The translations under genes were made by a program, and so were the position numbers. A stretch of DNA of 64,000 nucleotides. It comes from CALESS01 sp041741455. Lineage in GTDB: Bacteria; Chloroflexota; Anaerolineae; Anaerolineales; Anaerolineaceae. Position 1 is the stretch's first letter. Each line of letters opens with the position of its first letter. The stretch is taken from positions 62,001 through 126,000 of the forward strand of contig JBGSJZ010000099.1 in assembly GCA_041741455.1 (NCBI GenBank). Reading direction: 5' to 3'. Positions 34,332 through 42,959 of the stretch are shown one piece after another. The notes beneath the pieces are model-generated. The model was not told the origin of the DNA, did no database searches, and worked only from the letters and a program-made list of their open reading frames with translations.

Positions 34332-35408
34332 ATGGCAAGAATTTTTGATGTAGTGGAATATCCGAGTGAGATGACGGATGAAATCGTCCACCGCTTCCCA
34401 GAAGTGGGTGTGGCGGACTTACGGATGGGCTCCCAGGTGATCGTGCGCGAAGCTCAACGGGCAGTCTTTTTCAAAGATGGTCATGCGCTGGATAATTTTG
34501 GCCCTGGCCGACATACTATCACCACAGCTAACATTCCCTTATTGGTTGACTTGATCGGAAAAGCCTTCAACGATCGCACTCCGTTCACTGCTGAAGTCTA
34601 TTATGTGTCGATGAAGGAATTCGCAGACCGCAAGTGGGGTACCCCTCAACCAATCATCATCAGTAACCCGGGCATGGGATTGGGTGTGGCTCTGCTGCAA
34701 GGCTTTGGCTCCTATTCCTTTGCAGTGGCAGATGCACAACAGTTTGTCACTCAAATTGTGGGTGCGCAGGGCGCTTACCGCTCAGCCGAAATTGAAAATC
34801 GTTTACGGATGATGTTGCTTTCCAAATTGCAGGATTTGCTTTCAGAGACAGCAGCCAAACACAGTGTTGTGCAATTGCTGGCATTGACTGAAGAACTGGG
34901 CGCCGGTGTGCGCGCCAAGGCGCAGGATGATTTTGCGGCGATCGGTTTGGTTTTGAAGAGCTTCTACATCGGCAACCTGAAACCATCGGATAAGTCGGCG
35001 GAAGAATTACGAGCGATGGGTATGTTGGATATGCAGACCTACACCCAACTGCAGGCAGCGGACGCCCTGCGCGAAGCTGCACAGAACCCAAGCGGTGGTG
35101 CTGGGTTGACGGCTGGAATCGGGGCTGGAATGGGCATAGGTAATGTGCTTTCCTCAACATTGAGCGGTATGACCGGCAACCAGGCTCAAACTCCCGCTAA
35201 CCAGGCCGGTGCTGTGGCAGGTGGTGCAGCCGCAGGTGCGGCTGCTGGAACACCGGCAGTCATGACCCCGGTAGAAGCCGCAGCCATCTTGAAGGTTTCG
35301 GAAGAGGACGTGATGGCAGCCATTCAAGCTGGAGATCTCAAAGCCCGCAAGATTGGAAATGCCTACCGCATCAGCAAGGAAGCCCTGGAAGAATTCTTGA
35401 AAGGCTAA
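34332..35408 (+). CDS. SPFH/band-7-type protein with a C-terminal helix-turn-helix domain
   Basis: 358 residues. The N-terminal 240 residues resemble the SPFH (virion core-like) group: VVREAQRAVFFKDG-type strands, GPGRHTITTANIPLL, then a long helical stretch LRMMLLSKLQDLLSETAAKHS. A Gly/Ala/Gln-rich linker covers about 255-310. The last 48 residues (311-358) form an excisionase/MerR-like helix-turn-helix: TPVEAAAILKVSEEDV, a LKARKIGNAYRIS wing, ALEEFLKG. There is no N-terminal membrane anchor. Related SPFH proteins usually end in a zinc ribbon, so the DNA-binding-type tail is unusual. It follows the helical protein in an operon that ends at a strong terminator. Confidence 0.82.
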   Translation: MARIFDVVEYPSEMTDEIVHRFPEVGVADLRMGSQVIVREAQRAVFFKDGHALDNFGPGRHTITTANIPLLVDLIGKAFNDRTPFTAEVYYVSMKEFADRKWGTPQPIIISNPGMGLGVALLQGFGSYSFAVADAQQFVTQIVGAQGAYRSAEIENRLRMMLLSKLQDLLSETAAKHSVVQLLALTEELGAGVRAKAQDDFAAIGLVLKSFYIGNLKPSDKSAEELRAMGMLDMQTYTQLQAADALREAAQNPSGGAGLTAGIGAGMGIGNVLSSTLSGMTGNQAQTPANQAGAVAGGAAAGAAAGTPAVMTPVEAAAILKVSEEDVMAAIQAGDLKARKIGNAYRISKEALEEFLKG

Positions 35409-35439
35409 CCTACAATAGGATGGTTGGAAATATTTACAA

Positions 35440-35471
35440 CAGCCTGGTTCATGAAACTGGGCTGTTTTTTT
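35440..35471 (+). terminator. terminator of the helical protein/SPFH operon
   Basis: CAGCC (35440-35444) and GGCTG (35460-35464), with inner GTT/AAC pairing, form a stem followed by seven Ts (35465-35471). Confidence 0.85.
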
Positions 35472-35479
35472 GCCCATGT

Positions 35480-35518
35480 TATAATTACTTGGCATTTGCC
35501 GCTAATTCAGACCATTAT
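35480..35518 (+). promoter_or_regulatory. possible sucCD promoter region
   Basis: Two candidates overlap: a perfect TATAAT at 35480-35485 without a clear -35 box, and TTGGCA (35489-35494) with CATTAT (35513-35518), 18 bases apart. The terminator upstream implies that sucCD needs its own promoter here. Confidence 0.35.
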
Positions 35519-35529
35519 GGGGTTGCTGG

Positions 35530-36672
35530 ATGAAACTTCACGAGTATCAATCAAAAGGTTTATTTGCCAGAAATGGAATTCCGGTTCCATTTGGACGAGT
35601 TGTATCCACTGCGAGTGAAGCAAAACAAATAACAGAAGACCTGGGCGGTCGATCTGTGATTAAAGCCCAGGTTCTGGTGGGGGGCAGAGGAAAGGCAGGT
35701 GGGATTCGACTGGCAAAGAGTCCAAAAGAAGCAGAAGAATTGGCCACTATCGTGTTGGGTATGGAAATCAAAGGTATGCCCGTTCGACGGGTGCTTGTGG
35801 ATGAGATGATAAATTTTTCTCAGGAAATATACCTGGCGATAGCCAACGACCGTACAGCCCGTCAACCGGTCATCATCGCTTCTTCTGCAGGCGGTGTGGA
35901 TATTGAAGAAACTGCGGTCAAGCATCCCGAAAAAATATTTAAGATTATGATCAATCCCTTATTGGGTTTACGTGATTACCAGGTTCGGGATATTGCGGCT
36001 GGAATTGAGTTGAAACGCAGCCTTTGGCGAGCTTTTGGTGAGGTCGCCAGTAATTTATGGAAAGTGTTTTGTGCAACAGACGCCACACTGGCTGAAATCA
36101 ACCCTTTGGTGGTTACTTCTGAAGGAAAGCTGGTGGCTCTGGATGGAAAAATGGTGTTGGATGATAATGCCTTATTCCGTCACCCAGAGCTGGCGGAAAT
36201 TCGGGACCTGGATATTGAAGCCCATGCTGAAACCGAGGCTCGAAAGTATGGGTTGACCTATATCAAATTAGATGGACAAATTGGGTGTATGGTCAACGGG
36301 GCTGGATTGGCAATGGCAACCACCGATATCATCAAGCTGTATGGGGGGGAGCCAGCCAATTTCTTGGATATTGGGGGAGGAGCAGGAGCAGAAAAAGTGG
36401 CTGCTGCTTTCCGCATCATATTACAGGACCCGAATGTGAAAGGTGTGTTGATCAATATATTCGGCGGGATTACCCGCTGTGATGAAGTTGCCCGAGGTAT
36501 CTTGACTGCAATGGCAGAAGTCAAACCACAGGTGCCTATGGTGGTTCGCCTGGTTGGTACGAATGCAGAAGAAGGTTTGAAGTTGCTGGCTGATGCACAG
36601 ATGTCGACTGCCGAATCTCTGGTGGATGCAGCCGAAAAAATAGTGTATCTGGTGAGGGGAGGTCAGCCATGA
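35530..36672 (+). CDS. sucC: succinyl-CoA synthetase (ADP-forming) beta subunit
   Basis: 380 residues. With SucD it interconverts succinyl-CoA and succinate while forming ATP or GTP. The N-terminal ATP-grasp region (KLHEYQSKGLFARNGIPVP, VIKAQVLVGGRGKAGG) and the C-terminal ligase domain (LDIGGGAGAEKVAAAF, NIFGGITRCDEVA) are present. The length is typical of the bacterial subunit. It overlaps sucD by 4 bases. Upstream are a terminator and a weak promoter. With the mutase and epimerase downstream it supports a propionate or succinate route. Confidence 0.96.
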   Translation: MKLHEYQSKGLFARNGIPVPFGRVVSTASEAKQITEDLGGRSVIKAQVLVGGRGKAGGIRLAKSPKEAEELATIVLGMEIKGMPVRRVLVDEMINFSQEIYLAIANDRTARQPVIIASSAGGVDIEETAVKHPEKIFKIMINPLLGLRDYQVRDIAAGIELKRSLWRAFGEVASNLWKVFCATDATLAEINPLVVTSEGKLVALDGKMVLDDNALFRHPELAEIRDLDIEAHAETEARKYGLTYIKLDGQIGCMVNGAGLAMATTDIIKLYGGEPANFLDIGGGAGAEKVAAAFRIILQDPNVKGVLINIFGGITRCDEVARGILTAMAEVKPQVPMVVRLVGTNAEEGLKLLADAQMSTAESLVDAAEKIVYLVRGGQP

Positions 36673-37538
36673 GTATACTAATCAATAAATCCACCCGCCT
36701 GCTGGTGCAGGGCATCACCGGACATGAGGGTTTGTTTCATACCCGGCAAATGTTCAACTACGCTAATAATATCGTTGTTGGAGGGGTGACCCCTGGCAGA
36801 GGTGGCGAATGGGTTTTGGATGGCAAGTTGCCTGTATTTGATTGTGTGCGGGTGGCTGCAGAATTGACCGGGGCCAACACCAGCGTCATCTTTGTGCCGG
36901 CAAAAGCGGCTGCAGATGCCATTTTTGAGGCAGCCGATAGTGGAATTTCGCTGATCATTTGTATTACGGAAGGTGTGCCGATTGCAGATATGATGCGGGT
37001 ACAGGCTTACTTAATTAACATGGACGTGCGACTGATCGGGCCAAATTGTCCAGGGGTCTTAACACCAGCCGAGGCCAAGGCTGGCATTATCCCGGGCTCG
37101 ATTGCCATTCCCGGAAATGTAGGTGTTGTATCTCGCAGTGGAACCCTGACGTATGAAGTCTTGTTTGCCTTAAAGCAATCAGGGATGGGGTGCAGCACCT
37201 GTGTTGGGATTGGGGGAGACCCGGTGAATGGGACTGGATTTCTGGATGTGCTCGAATTATTTGAAAATGATCCCCATACAGACCAAGTTGTACTGATTGG
37301 TGAGATTGGCGGGAATGATGAGGAACGAGCTGCTGAATTCATTTCAACCCGTATGACAAAACCTGTGATAAGTTTTATCGCTGGCCAAACAGCGCCACCT
37401 GGAAAACGTATGGGGCATGCCGGTGCGATTATTGAGGGCGGCTCCGGATCTGCGGCGGATAAGATCCGGAAACTGGAAGCTTCTGGAGTGAGAGTTGCTC
37501 ACCATCCGGAGGAGATTCCGGGTTTGTTGAGGCGATGA
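36669..37538 (+). CDS. sucD: succinyl-CoA synthetase alpha subunit
   Basis: 289 residues. The Rossmann-like CoA-binding domain has LVQGITGHEG and the GGVTPGRGG strand; the active-site His that is phosphorylated in the reaction is H250 in KRMGHAGAII. The family's GPNCPG and SRSGTLTYE blocks are intact. The ATG lies inside the sucC stop region (ATGA), so the two subunits are translationally coupled. A bidirectional terminator follows. Confidence 0.97.
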   Translation: MSILINKSTRLLVQGITGHEGLFHTRQMFNYANNIVVGGVTPGRGGEWVLDGKLPVFDCVRVAAELTGANTSVIFVPAKAAADAIFEAADSGISLIICITEGVPIADMMRVQAYLINMDVRLIGPNCPGVLTPAEAKAGIIPGSIAIPGNVGVVSRSGTLTYEVLFALKQSGMGCSTCVGIGGDPVNGTGFLDVLELFENDPHTDQVVLIGEIGGNDEERAAEFISTRMTKPVISFIAGQTAPPGKRMGHAGAIIEGGSGSAADKIRKLEASGVRVAHHPEEIPGLLRR

Positions 37539-37544
37539 ATAACA

Positions 37545-37571
37545 AAAGAACCGGGCTAGAAGCCCGGTTTT
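37545..37571. terminator. bidirectional terminator between sucD and acpP
   Basis: AACCGGGCT (37549-37557) pairs with AGCCCGGTT (37561-37569) around a three-base loop, with an A-rich side and TTTT on the other. It serves both convergent genes. Confidence 0.85.
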
Positions 37572-37590
37572 GATTTAACTGAAGATACAA

Positions 37591-37830
37591 TTACTTGACC
37601 TGGTCGATCAAGCGAACTGCATCACCCACAGTCTTGATACCACGGGCATTTTCGTCAGATATGGTCAGATTAAATTTCTCGCTGAATCCGTCTATAAGAA
37701 AGAATTGATCCATTGAATCGGCCTTGAGATCCTCAATAAAGCGAGATTCAAGTGTCACAGCTGCCAGATCTTCTTCCTTGAGTTTCATGACATCTGCAAT
37801 AACAGCTTTCACAGCTTCAAAAGTATCCAT
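37591..37830 (-). CDS. acpP: acyl carrier protein
   Basis: About 79 residues. It carries growing acyl chains in fatty acid synthesis on a phosphopantetheine arm; the arm's Ser is in KADSMDQF (residue 39), matching the family's DSL motif with Met for Leu. Acidic helices surround it. The frame opens with TTG six bases earlier, but the ATG at 37830 has AGGAGG six bases before it and is preferred. No other fatty acid genes are adjacent, so it stands alone; a specialised carrier is possible. Confidence 0.92.
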   Translation of the reverse strand: MDTFEAVKAVIADVMKLKEEDLAAVTLESRFIEDLKADSMDQFFLIDGFSEKFNLTISDENARGIKTVGDAVRLIDQVK

Positions 37831-37890
37831 GAACAACCTCCTTTAATTCCTACTGATGATATACGAATTTTAACTTTCCTGATGATATTG

Positions 37891-39048
37891 TCAAGAGAAA
37901 GCTTCGATCAATTCCCAAGGCGGAGTACCTGTGCTGCCTTTACCTGAGAGTGAGTTCAGAATTTCCGCCCGGTATTCAGGTAGTAATTCTGCCACCCCGG
38001 CCAACAAACCGAAACAACCAGTGATCATCATATCACCAAAGGGGGCAGAAAAATATGGTCGTAAGGTAGAGCCTGCCAACAAGTTACGCCGGGGACCTGT
38101 CACCACAACGTTGAAATCAGAACGATCCAGGGGGAATGGTTGGTTGGAATACACAAGTGCGCCATGCCCGTGATTATTAAACACATCTGCGTGGGATAAG
38201 TTACCATTTGCCAGAGAAATCAATAAACTTTCCAGGCTGGTCTGATTCAATAATCCTGTATGGTGTTCGAAAACGCCTTCGATACCCTCTAACCCCAGCC
38301 GGAAGGCCAGGGTGTGGAAGTTGCCAATATTGGCGATCATTTTTCGCGGCAGGTTTTGCACCTGCGGATCGAATGTAGCCCCCAGGATGGCAGCCGGGGC
38401 AGTGTCCATTACAATCAAAGGGCAAGAAAGTGAGGCGGCAGAATCTGCTACGGCCTGAAGGCGGGTCAGGCTGGGTGGAATTTCCGCTGCAAGGTGAGCA
38501 AACGCGCCTAACCGGTTGTACTGCCGGATTTGCTGATCAAGGTAATCAAAACGAAATTGTCGGTCAGAAACATCTAACGGGGCCGCACCATGGTCAAACA
38601 CCGCTATCGCTACAGCATTCAGGTCATCCAGATGTACTCCGAACTCTTGAAAGGTTCGCTGAATGGCGGGAAAATTGAAATCTCCCAATTCTATGGTGCA
38701 GATTTCTGACGGTAGGCTGGCTGTTTCATCCTCGCTGATAACCTGAATACCCATTTGCTGGACAAGCATAAGATCATCATTGAAGGAAAGTGCAGCTGAA
38801 GGGGTGGCAAAAACCGGGATTCCTGCCTGCAGGTGGGCTTCAGTTCCCCAGGCGCTGGGTCCGCCTCCCATTAAACGGCCTGTCAGCAGAACCGGTTGCC
38901 GACGAGCTGTTGCCTGCTGCAAGCGGCGATAAATAATCATGGTTGGGGAGGGCAAGACCAATTTAAAACCATTCTCAAGATCCTGGCGCGAATCATACAG
39001 ATAGATGTCCTGGGTCCCTGTGCCAATATCAACGGTCAGGATTTTCAA
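37891..39048 (-). CDS. DUF1786-family protein
   Basis: 385 residues. The start MKILTVDIGTGTQDIYLYD resembles the phosphate-binding strand of actin/hexokinase-like folds, and other conserved-looking blocks are GRLMGGGPSAWG and VFDHGAAP, consistent with the DUF1786 family as I recall it. Its biochemical role is unknown. The start codon appears to be TTG at 39048, four bases after the end of the PII-like gene, which suggests coupled expression with it and the antiporter. Confidence 0.7.
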   Translation of the reverse strand: MKILTVDIGTGTQDIYLYDSRQDLENGFKLVLPSPTMIIYRRLQQATARRQPVLLTGRLMGGGPSAWGTEAHLQAGIPVFATPSAALSFNDDLMLVQQMGIQVISEDETASLPSEICTIELGDFNFPAIQRTFQEFGVHLDDLNAVAIAVFDHGAAPLDVSDRQFRFDYLDQQIRQYNRLGAFAHLAAEIPPSLTRLQAVADSAASLSCPLIVMDTAPAAILGATFDPQVQNLPRKMIANIGNFHTLAFRLGLEGIEGVFEHHTGLLNQTSLESLLISLANGNLSHADVFNNHGHGALVYSNQPFPLDRSDFNVVVTGPRRNLLAGSTLRPYFSAPFGDMMITGCFGLLAGVAELLPEYRAEILNSLSGKGSTGTPPWELIEAFS

Positions 39049-39052
39049 AGCG

Positions 39053-39409
39053 TTATTCTTCCCTACGATTCAAGCCATACACCTGGGAGACCGGAAGGAC
39101 AGACATAATCCCGGTATTTGGCAGGTCCAGATCACCGACCACATTTTCTGTGGCGGCCAGGATTGCGTCGACCATTTGCTGATCTTTGACCAAGGTTAGC
39201 AAGGTGCGGCTAAGATTTAGCATATGCTCCATGATGTCATCCATGCTAGGGATGAGAGGCAAATCATCCCGTAGAGCGGATTTTGTTTTGTGACGCCGAA
39301 GACCTGTGCTGGGGAAAATCGTCACCCCCCCAACCCCGATATCTTCCCAGGCCGTCAAGACTTCATCAAGCTTTTCTGGATCATGCAGGACGAACAAAAT
39401 CATAAACAT
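39053..39409 (-). CDS. PII-like small signalling protein
   Basis: About 118 residues with a ferredoxin-like start (FMILFVLHDPEKLDEVLTAWEDIG) and the pattern GVTIFPSTGL, then charged helices and a C-terminal DLPNTGIMSVLPV strand. This resembles PII-like trimer proteins that control transporters or enzymes, but the uridylylation-site loop of true GlnB is not visible. The ATG at 39409 follows AGGAG and shares its first base with the antiporter's TGA stop, so the two are tightly coupled. Ligand unknown. The longer upstream frame is discarded. Confidence 0.75.
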   Translation of the reverse strand: MFMILFVLHDPEKLDEVLTAWEDIGVGGVTIFPSTGLRRHKTKSALRDDLPLIPSMDDIMEHMLNLSRTLLTLVKDQQMVDAILAATENVVGDLDLPNTGIMSVLPVSQVYGLNRREE

Positions 39410-40650
39410 CAGGCATTCTCCTTGTGTGACTCTAGAGTGGTTGGATTTGATTTGGTGGGTGAAGCAGGAGGTTTCGAACGGAAGGCTGAGCGAAGCATCA
39501 GTGGAGTGAGAAGCGTTGTAACCAGCACCATGGTTACAATAGCAGAAAATACTTCGTTGTTTAACCATCCGGCAGTCAGACCTACATTGGCCACAATCAG
39601 GCCAACTTCACCCCGAGAGACCATACCGATGCCTAATTGTAGAGATTCTCTGGGGGAGAACTTGGAAAGCAATGCACCGGCACCGGCGCCGACAATTTTT
39701 CCAAAGATGGAAATAGTTACAATTAGAAGGATCGACCAGATGGCTGAAAGCTGTAATTCTCGAAGATTGATCGACAGACCAATGTTGATGAAGAAAATCG
39801 GGACAAAAAGACTGTAAGCGATTGCTCCCAGACCAGGTTCAATGTCCTTCTTCTCGGGGGTTCGGGAAAACATGAGGCCAGCCAGGAATGAGCCGGTGAT
39901 GGCGGCCATGCCACCAACCAACTCAGCAGCCAGGCCAAACACCAGGAGAATGATGATAGCAAATGTCAGTGGGCCATAGCTGATATCCAGCCTGGCGATG
40001 CGGCGGCTGAGCCAAGGAAGAACCCATACTCCGAAGGAACCAGAAAGTGCAAGGAAGAGGATAATCCTACCAAAAACAAGAGCAATTTGGAGAAAGCCAC
40101 CTACACCGGAAGCCAGGGCCAGAAAGATTGAAAGGAGAAGAATGACCAAAATATCATCAAAAACGGCCGCACCCAGCAAGCTGAGACCTACCCGGCTGCG
40201 CAGAACTTTCAACTCCATCAAAGTTTGGACCGAGATGCTTACGCTGGTAGCACCGAGGGTCAGACCGAGAAATGCAGATTGATCGAAGGTGAGGTTCAGA
40301 ATTTCACCAGCCAGAAAACCAAGACCGACCGGCAGGATGACACCCAGGCTGCCTGCCAGGGCGGAGACGCGCTTATTCTTAGCCAAATCGGAAAAGTGGA
40401 GTTCCAGACCGGCTAAAAACATTAAAACGAGCACCCCCAATTCCGCAAACTCATGGATCACTTCTTTCATCAGGTGGGCATCAATAAATGGCAGGTGGAT
40501 CAAATCAAACAAGGAGGGACCAAGTAGCAAACCAACAATCAACTCGCCCAGAACAGAAGGTTGCCCCAGACGGGTTGAGAGGTAGCCGCCTAGTTTTGCA
40601 GCCAATAAGAATAGTGCGATGAGAAACGCAAGTTGGAGAAAAGGTGTCAT
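39409..40650 (-). CDS. CPA2-type cation/proton antiporter
   Basis: 413 residues with about 12 hydrophobic segments, of the monovalent cation:proton antiporter-2 family (KefB/NapA-like). Landmarks are LGELIVGLLLGPSL in the second segment and AVFDDILVILLLS, where the ion-binding acidic pair lies, and ITGSFLAGLMFSRTP. There is no C-terminal RCK domain. It leads the set antiporter, PII-like and DUF1786, with overlapping reading frames, so its regulation by the PII-like protein is a fair inference. Possible roles are sodium or potassium and pH homeostasis. Confidence 0.9.
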   Translation of the reverse strand: MTPFLQLAFLIALFLLAAKLGGYLSTRLGQPSVLGELIVGLLLGPSLFDLIHLPFIDAHLMKEVIHEFAELGVLVLMFLAGLELHFSDLAKNKRVSALAGSLGVILPVGLGFLAGEILNLTFDQSAFLGLTLGATSVSISVQTLMELKVLRSRVGLSLLGAAVFDDILVILLLSIFLALASGVGGFLQIALVFGRIILFLALSGSFGVWVLPWLSRRIARLDISYGPLTFAIIILLVFGLAAELVGGMAAITGSFLAGLMFSRTPEKKDIEPGLGAIAYSLFVPIFFINIGLSINLRELQLSAIWSILLIVTISIFGKIVGAGAGALLSKFSPRESLQLGIGMVSRGEVGLIVANVGLTAGWLNNEVFSAIVTMVLVTTLLTPLMLRSAFRSKPPASPTKSNPTTLESHKENA

Positions 40651-40813
40651 TGTGAGCGAACCAGATATTATGAAATTTGTCTCAACTTAAGTGTATGTTT
40701 GTTCATTTAAAAAAACTAAAGGACAGGTTATACTAGATATGTTACCATAGCTGATGTTGGTCTATTGGATTGGATATGGTAATATCAAAAAATTTAAGAT
40801 TCCGAGGAAGTCC

Positions 40814-42463
40814 ATGACGCTAAATGATGAATTGCATAAGTGGGAAGAAAACATCCTTCGCCCAATGATCAGTCGATTTGCGGAGCGAAAAGCGAATTTT
40901 GAGACCTCTTCGGGTATTCCTATGCCGTGCGTCGGCATACCTGGAGAAGTTGATTACATGGAGAGACAAGGCTTCCCCGGGGATTATCCATTTACACGGG
41001 GTATCCAACCGACCATGTACCGCGGCCGTTTGTGGACGATGCGTCAGTATGCGGGTTTCTCAGATGCGGAGGAATCCAACCAGCGCTACCGTTACCTGCT
41101 TCAGCAAGGTCAAACTGGTTTATCCATCGCCTTTGATTTGCCAACCCAGATCGGCTACGATGCGGATGATTCGATGGCGGTCGGTGAAGTGGGAAAGGTG
41201 GGGGTTTCGGTCAGCTCAATTGAAGACATGGAAACCCTGTTCCAGGAAATTCCATTGGATAAAGTTTCAACCAGTATGACAATCAATGCCCCTGCCGGTA
41301 TTTTACTGGCGATGTACATTGCTGTTGCGAAAAAACGCGATGTTGATTCTAGAAAACTACGCGGGACCATTCAAAATGACATCCTAAAAGAATATGTTGC
41401 TCGCGGGACTTATATCTTCCCGCCGGCACCCTCCATTCGCCTGATCACCAATATTTTTGAATATTGTAAAACATCTGTGCCCAACTGGAATACGATCAGC
41501 ATTTCCGGCTACCATATCCGCGAGGCAGGTTCCAGCGCAGTGCAGGAAGTGGCTTTCACCCTGGCGGATGCGATTGCCTATGTGGAGGCAGCGTTAAAAG
41601 CTGGTCTGACAGTGGATGAATTTGCGCCACAACTTTCATTTTTCTTCAATGCCCACAACAATTTTTTGGAGGAAGTCGCCAAATTCCGAGCAGCACGCCG
41701 ATTATGGGCGCAAATCATGCGGGAACGCTTTGGTGCTAGAGATCCACGTTCGTGGATGCTGCGTTTCCATACCCAGACTGCAGGATCCACCCTGACAGCC
41801 CAACAACCGGAAAACAATGTTGTGCGTGTAGCCTTACAGGCGTTGGCTGCAGTGATGGGTGGTACGCAATCTCTGCACACCAACAGTATGGATGAAGCAC
41901 TCTGGCTGCCCACAGAAAAATCGGTGCGAGTGGCTTTACGCACCCAGCAAGTGATCGGGTTCGAATCGGGAGTTGCTGATACAGTAGATCCATTTGCAGG
42001 ATCCTACGTGATTGAATATTTGACCGATGAAATCTGCAGCCGTGCCAGTGAATATATCCAAAAAATTGATGAAATGGGCGGCGCCCTAGCAGCGATTGAA
42101 AACGGTTATATGCAAGCAGAAATCCAAGATTCTGCCTATCGCTACCAACGCGCCGTGGAAAATAAGGAACAGATTGTGGTAGGCGTGAATGCCTTCGCAA
42201 GCAATGAAGTTTTGCAATTGGAGCGGCTGAAAGTGAACCCAGCGATTGAGCAAGGGCAACGCAGCCGGCTGGCAGCTTTGCGAACCCGACGGGATGCTGC
42301 CAGGACATCCGAACTCTTGACCCACCTTGAAACGGCTGCTCATGGCAACGAGAATCTAATGCCGCTCTTTGTGGAGTGTATGGAAGCTAACCTGACCCTG
42401 GGCGAGGTGTGCGGAGTCTTGCGCCTGGTTTGGGGTGAATATCAGCCGCCCGCCTGGGCATAA
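40814..42463 (+). CDS. mcmA1: methylmalonyl-CoA mutase large subunit (catalytic domain)
   Basis: About 549 residues, matching the substrate-binding barrel of B12-dependent methylmalonyl-CoA mutase (SSGIPMPCVGIPGEVDY, YRGRLWTMRQYAGF, LSIAFDLPTQIGYDADD, NSMDEALWLPTEK). It interconverts succinyl-CoA and methylmalonyl-CoA. The B12-binding domain is missing from this chain and is not encoded beside it, so it must be a separate small subunit elsewhere. The frame opens at 40754, but the ATG at 40814 has GAGGAAG before it. The epimerase follows within 15 bases, in one operon. Confidence 0.95.
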   Translation: MTLNDELHKWEENILRPMISRFAERKANFETSSGIPMPCVGIPGEVDYMERQGFPGDYPFTRGIQPTMYRGRLWTMRQYAGFSDAEESNQRYRYLLQQGQTGLSIAFDLPTQIGYDADDSMAVGEVGKVGVSVSSIEDMETLFQEIPLDKVSTSMTINAPAGILLAMYIAVAKKRDVDSRKLRGTIQNDILKEYVARGTYIFPPAPSIRLITNIFEYCKTSVPNWNTISISGYHIREAGSSAVQEVAFTLADAIAYVEAALKAGLTVDEFAPQLSFFFNAHNNFLEEVAKFRAARRLWAQIMRERFGARDPRSWMLRFHTQTAGSTLTAQQPENNVVRVALQALAAVMGGTQSLHTNSMDEALWLPTEKSVRVALRTQQVIGFESGVADTVDPFAGSYVIEYLTDEICSRASEYIQKIDEMGGALAAIENGYMQAEIQDSAYRYQRAVENKEQIVVGVNAFASNEVLQLERLKVNPAIEQGQRSRLAALRTRRDAARTSELLTHLETAAHGNENLMPLFVECMEANLTLGEVCGVLRLVWGEYQPPAWA

Positions 42464-42477
42464 GTTTGGAGGAGAAG

Positions 42478-42885
42478 ATGGCAGAAGTAAAGAAGATCAA
42501 CCATGTAGCTATCGTGGTTGGAGATATTGAAGCGGCATTGGTTTTCTGGCGAGACGCGCTGGGTCTACGGTTGGATCATGTGGAGGATGTGCCGTCACAA
42601 AAATCCGCAGTCGCCTTCATCCCGGTAGGGGACTCGGAAGTTGAGTTAGTCAAACCGACAACGGATGATTCTGGTGTAGCCAAGTTTCTGACCGAGCGGG
42701 GTGGTGGAATGCACCACCTGTGCTTTGAGGTGGACGATATATGTGGGATGGTGGAACAATTGAAAGATAAAGGTGTTCGCCTGATTAATGAGACACCGGT
42801 AGAGTTGCCCGGACGCAAGATGGCATTTGTGCATCCCAAGAGCACAGGGGGCGTGCTGGTGGAGTTATACGAAGTAATAAAGTAA
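42478..42885 (+). CDS. mce: methylmalonyl-CoA epimerase
   Basis: About 135 residues of the glyoxalase fold. It interconverts the R and S forms of methylmalonyl-CoA, supplying the mutase. Metal site candidates are the His in INHVAIVV near residue 9, the later His in GGGMHHLCFEV and the Glu in VLVELYEV. The frame opens with TTG at 42466, but the ATG at 42478 has a strong GGAGGAG just before it. Pairing with the mutase gene upstream makes the assignment firm. Confidence 0.95.
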   Translation: MAEVKKINHVAIVVGDIEAALVFWRDALGLRLDHVEDVPSQKSAVAFIPVGDSEVELVKPTTDDSGVAKFLTERGGGMHHLCFEVDDICGMVEQLKDKGVRLINETPVELPGRKMAFVHPKSTGGVLVELYEVIK

Positions 42886-42906
42886 GAAAGCACACTTACA
42901 TAAAGG

Positions 42907-42946
42907 ACAACCCCGGAGGTTTTGTAAAACTTCCGGGGTTGTTTTC
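42907..42946. terminator. bidirectional terminator between mce and the MFS gene
   Basis: A 17-bp stem (42907-42923 with 42926-42942) with one G-T wobble has A runs on one side and TTTTC on the other. It can stop both convergent transcripts. Confidence 0.85.
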
Positions 42947-42959
42947 TTCGTGGATTTGA

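Noticed and set aside
41955..41985. A GGGTTCGAATC word like a tRNA T-arm
   Set aside because: It lies inside the mutase coding sequence and no acceptor or anticodon arm surrounds it.
41736..42308. Minus-strand frame in the methylmalonyl-CoA mutase gene
   Set aside because: Shadow of a strongly conserved enzyme gene.
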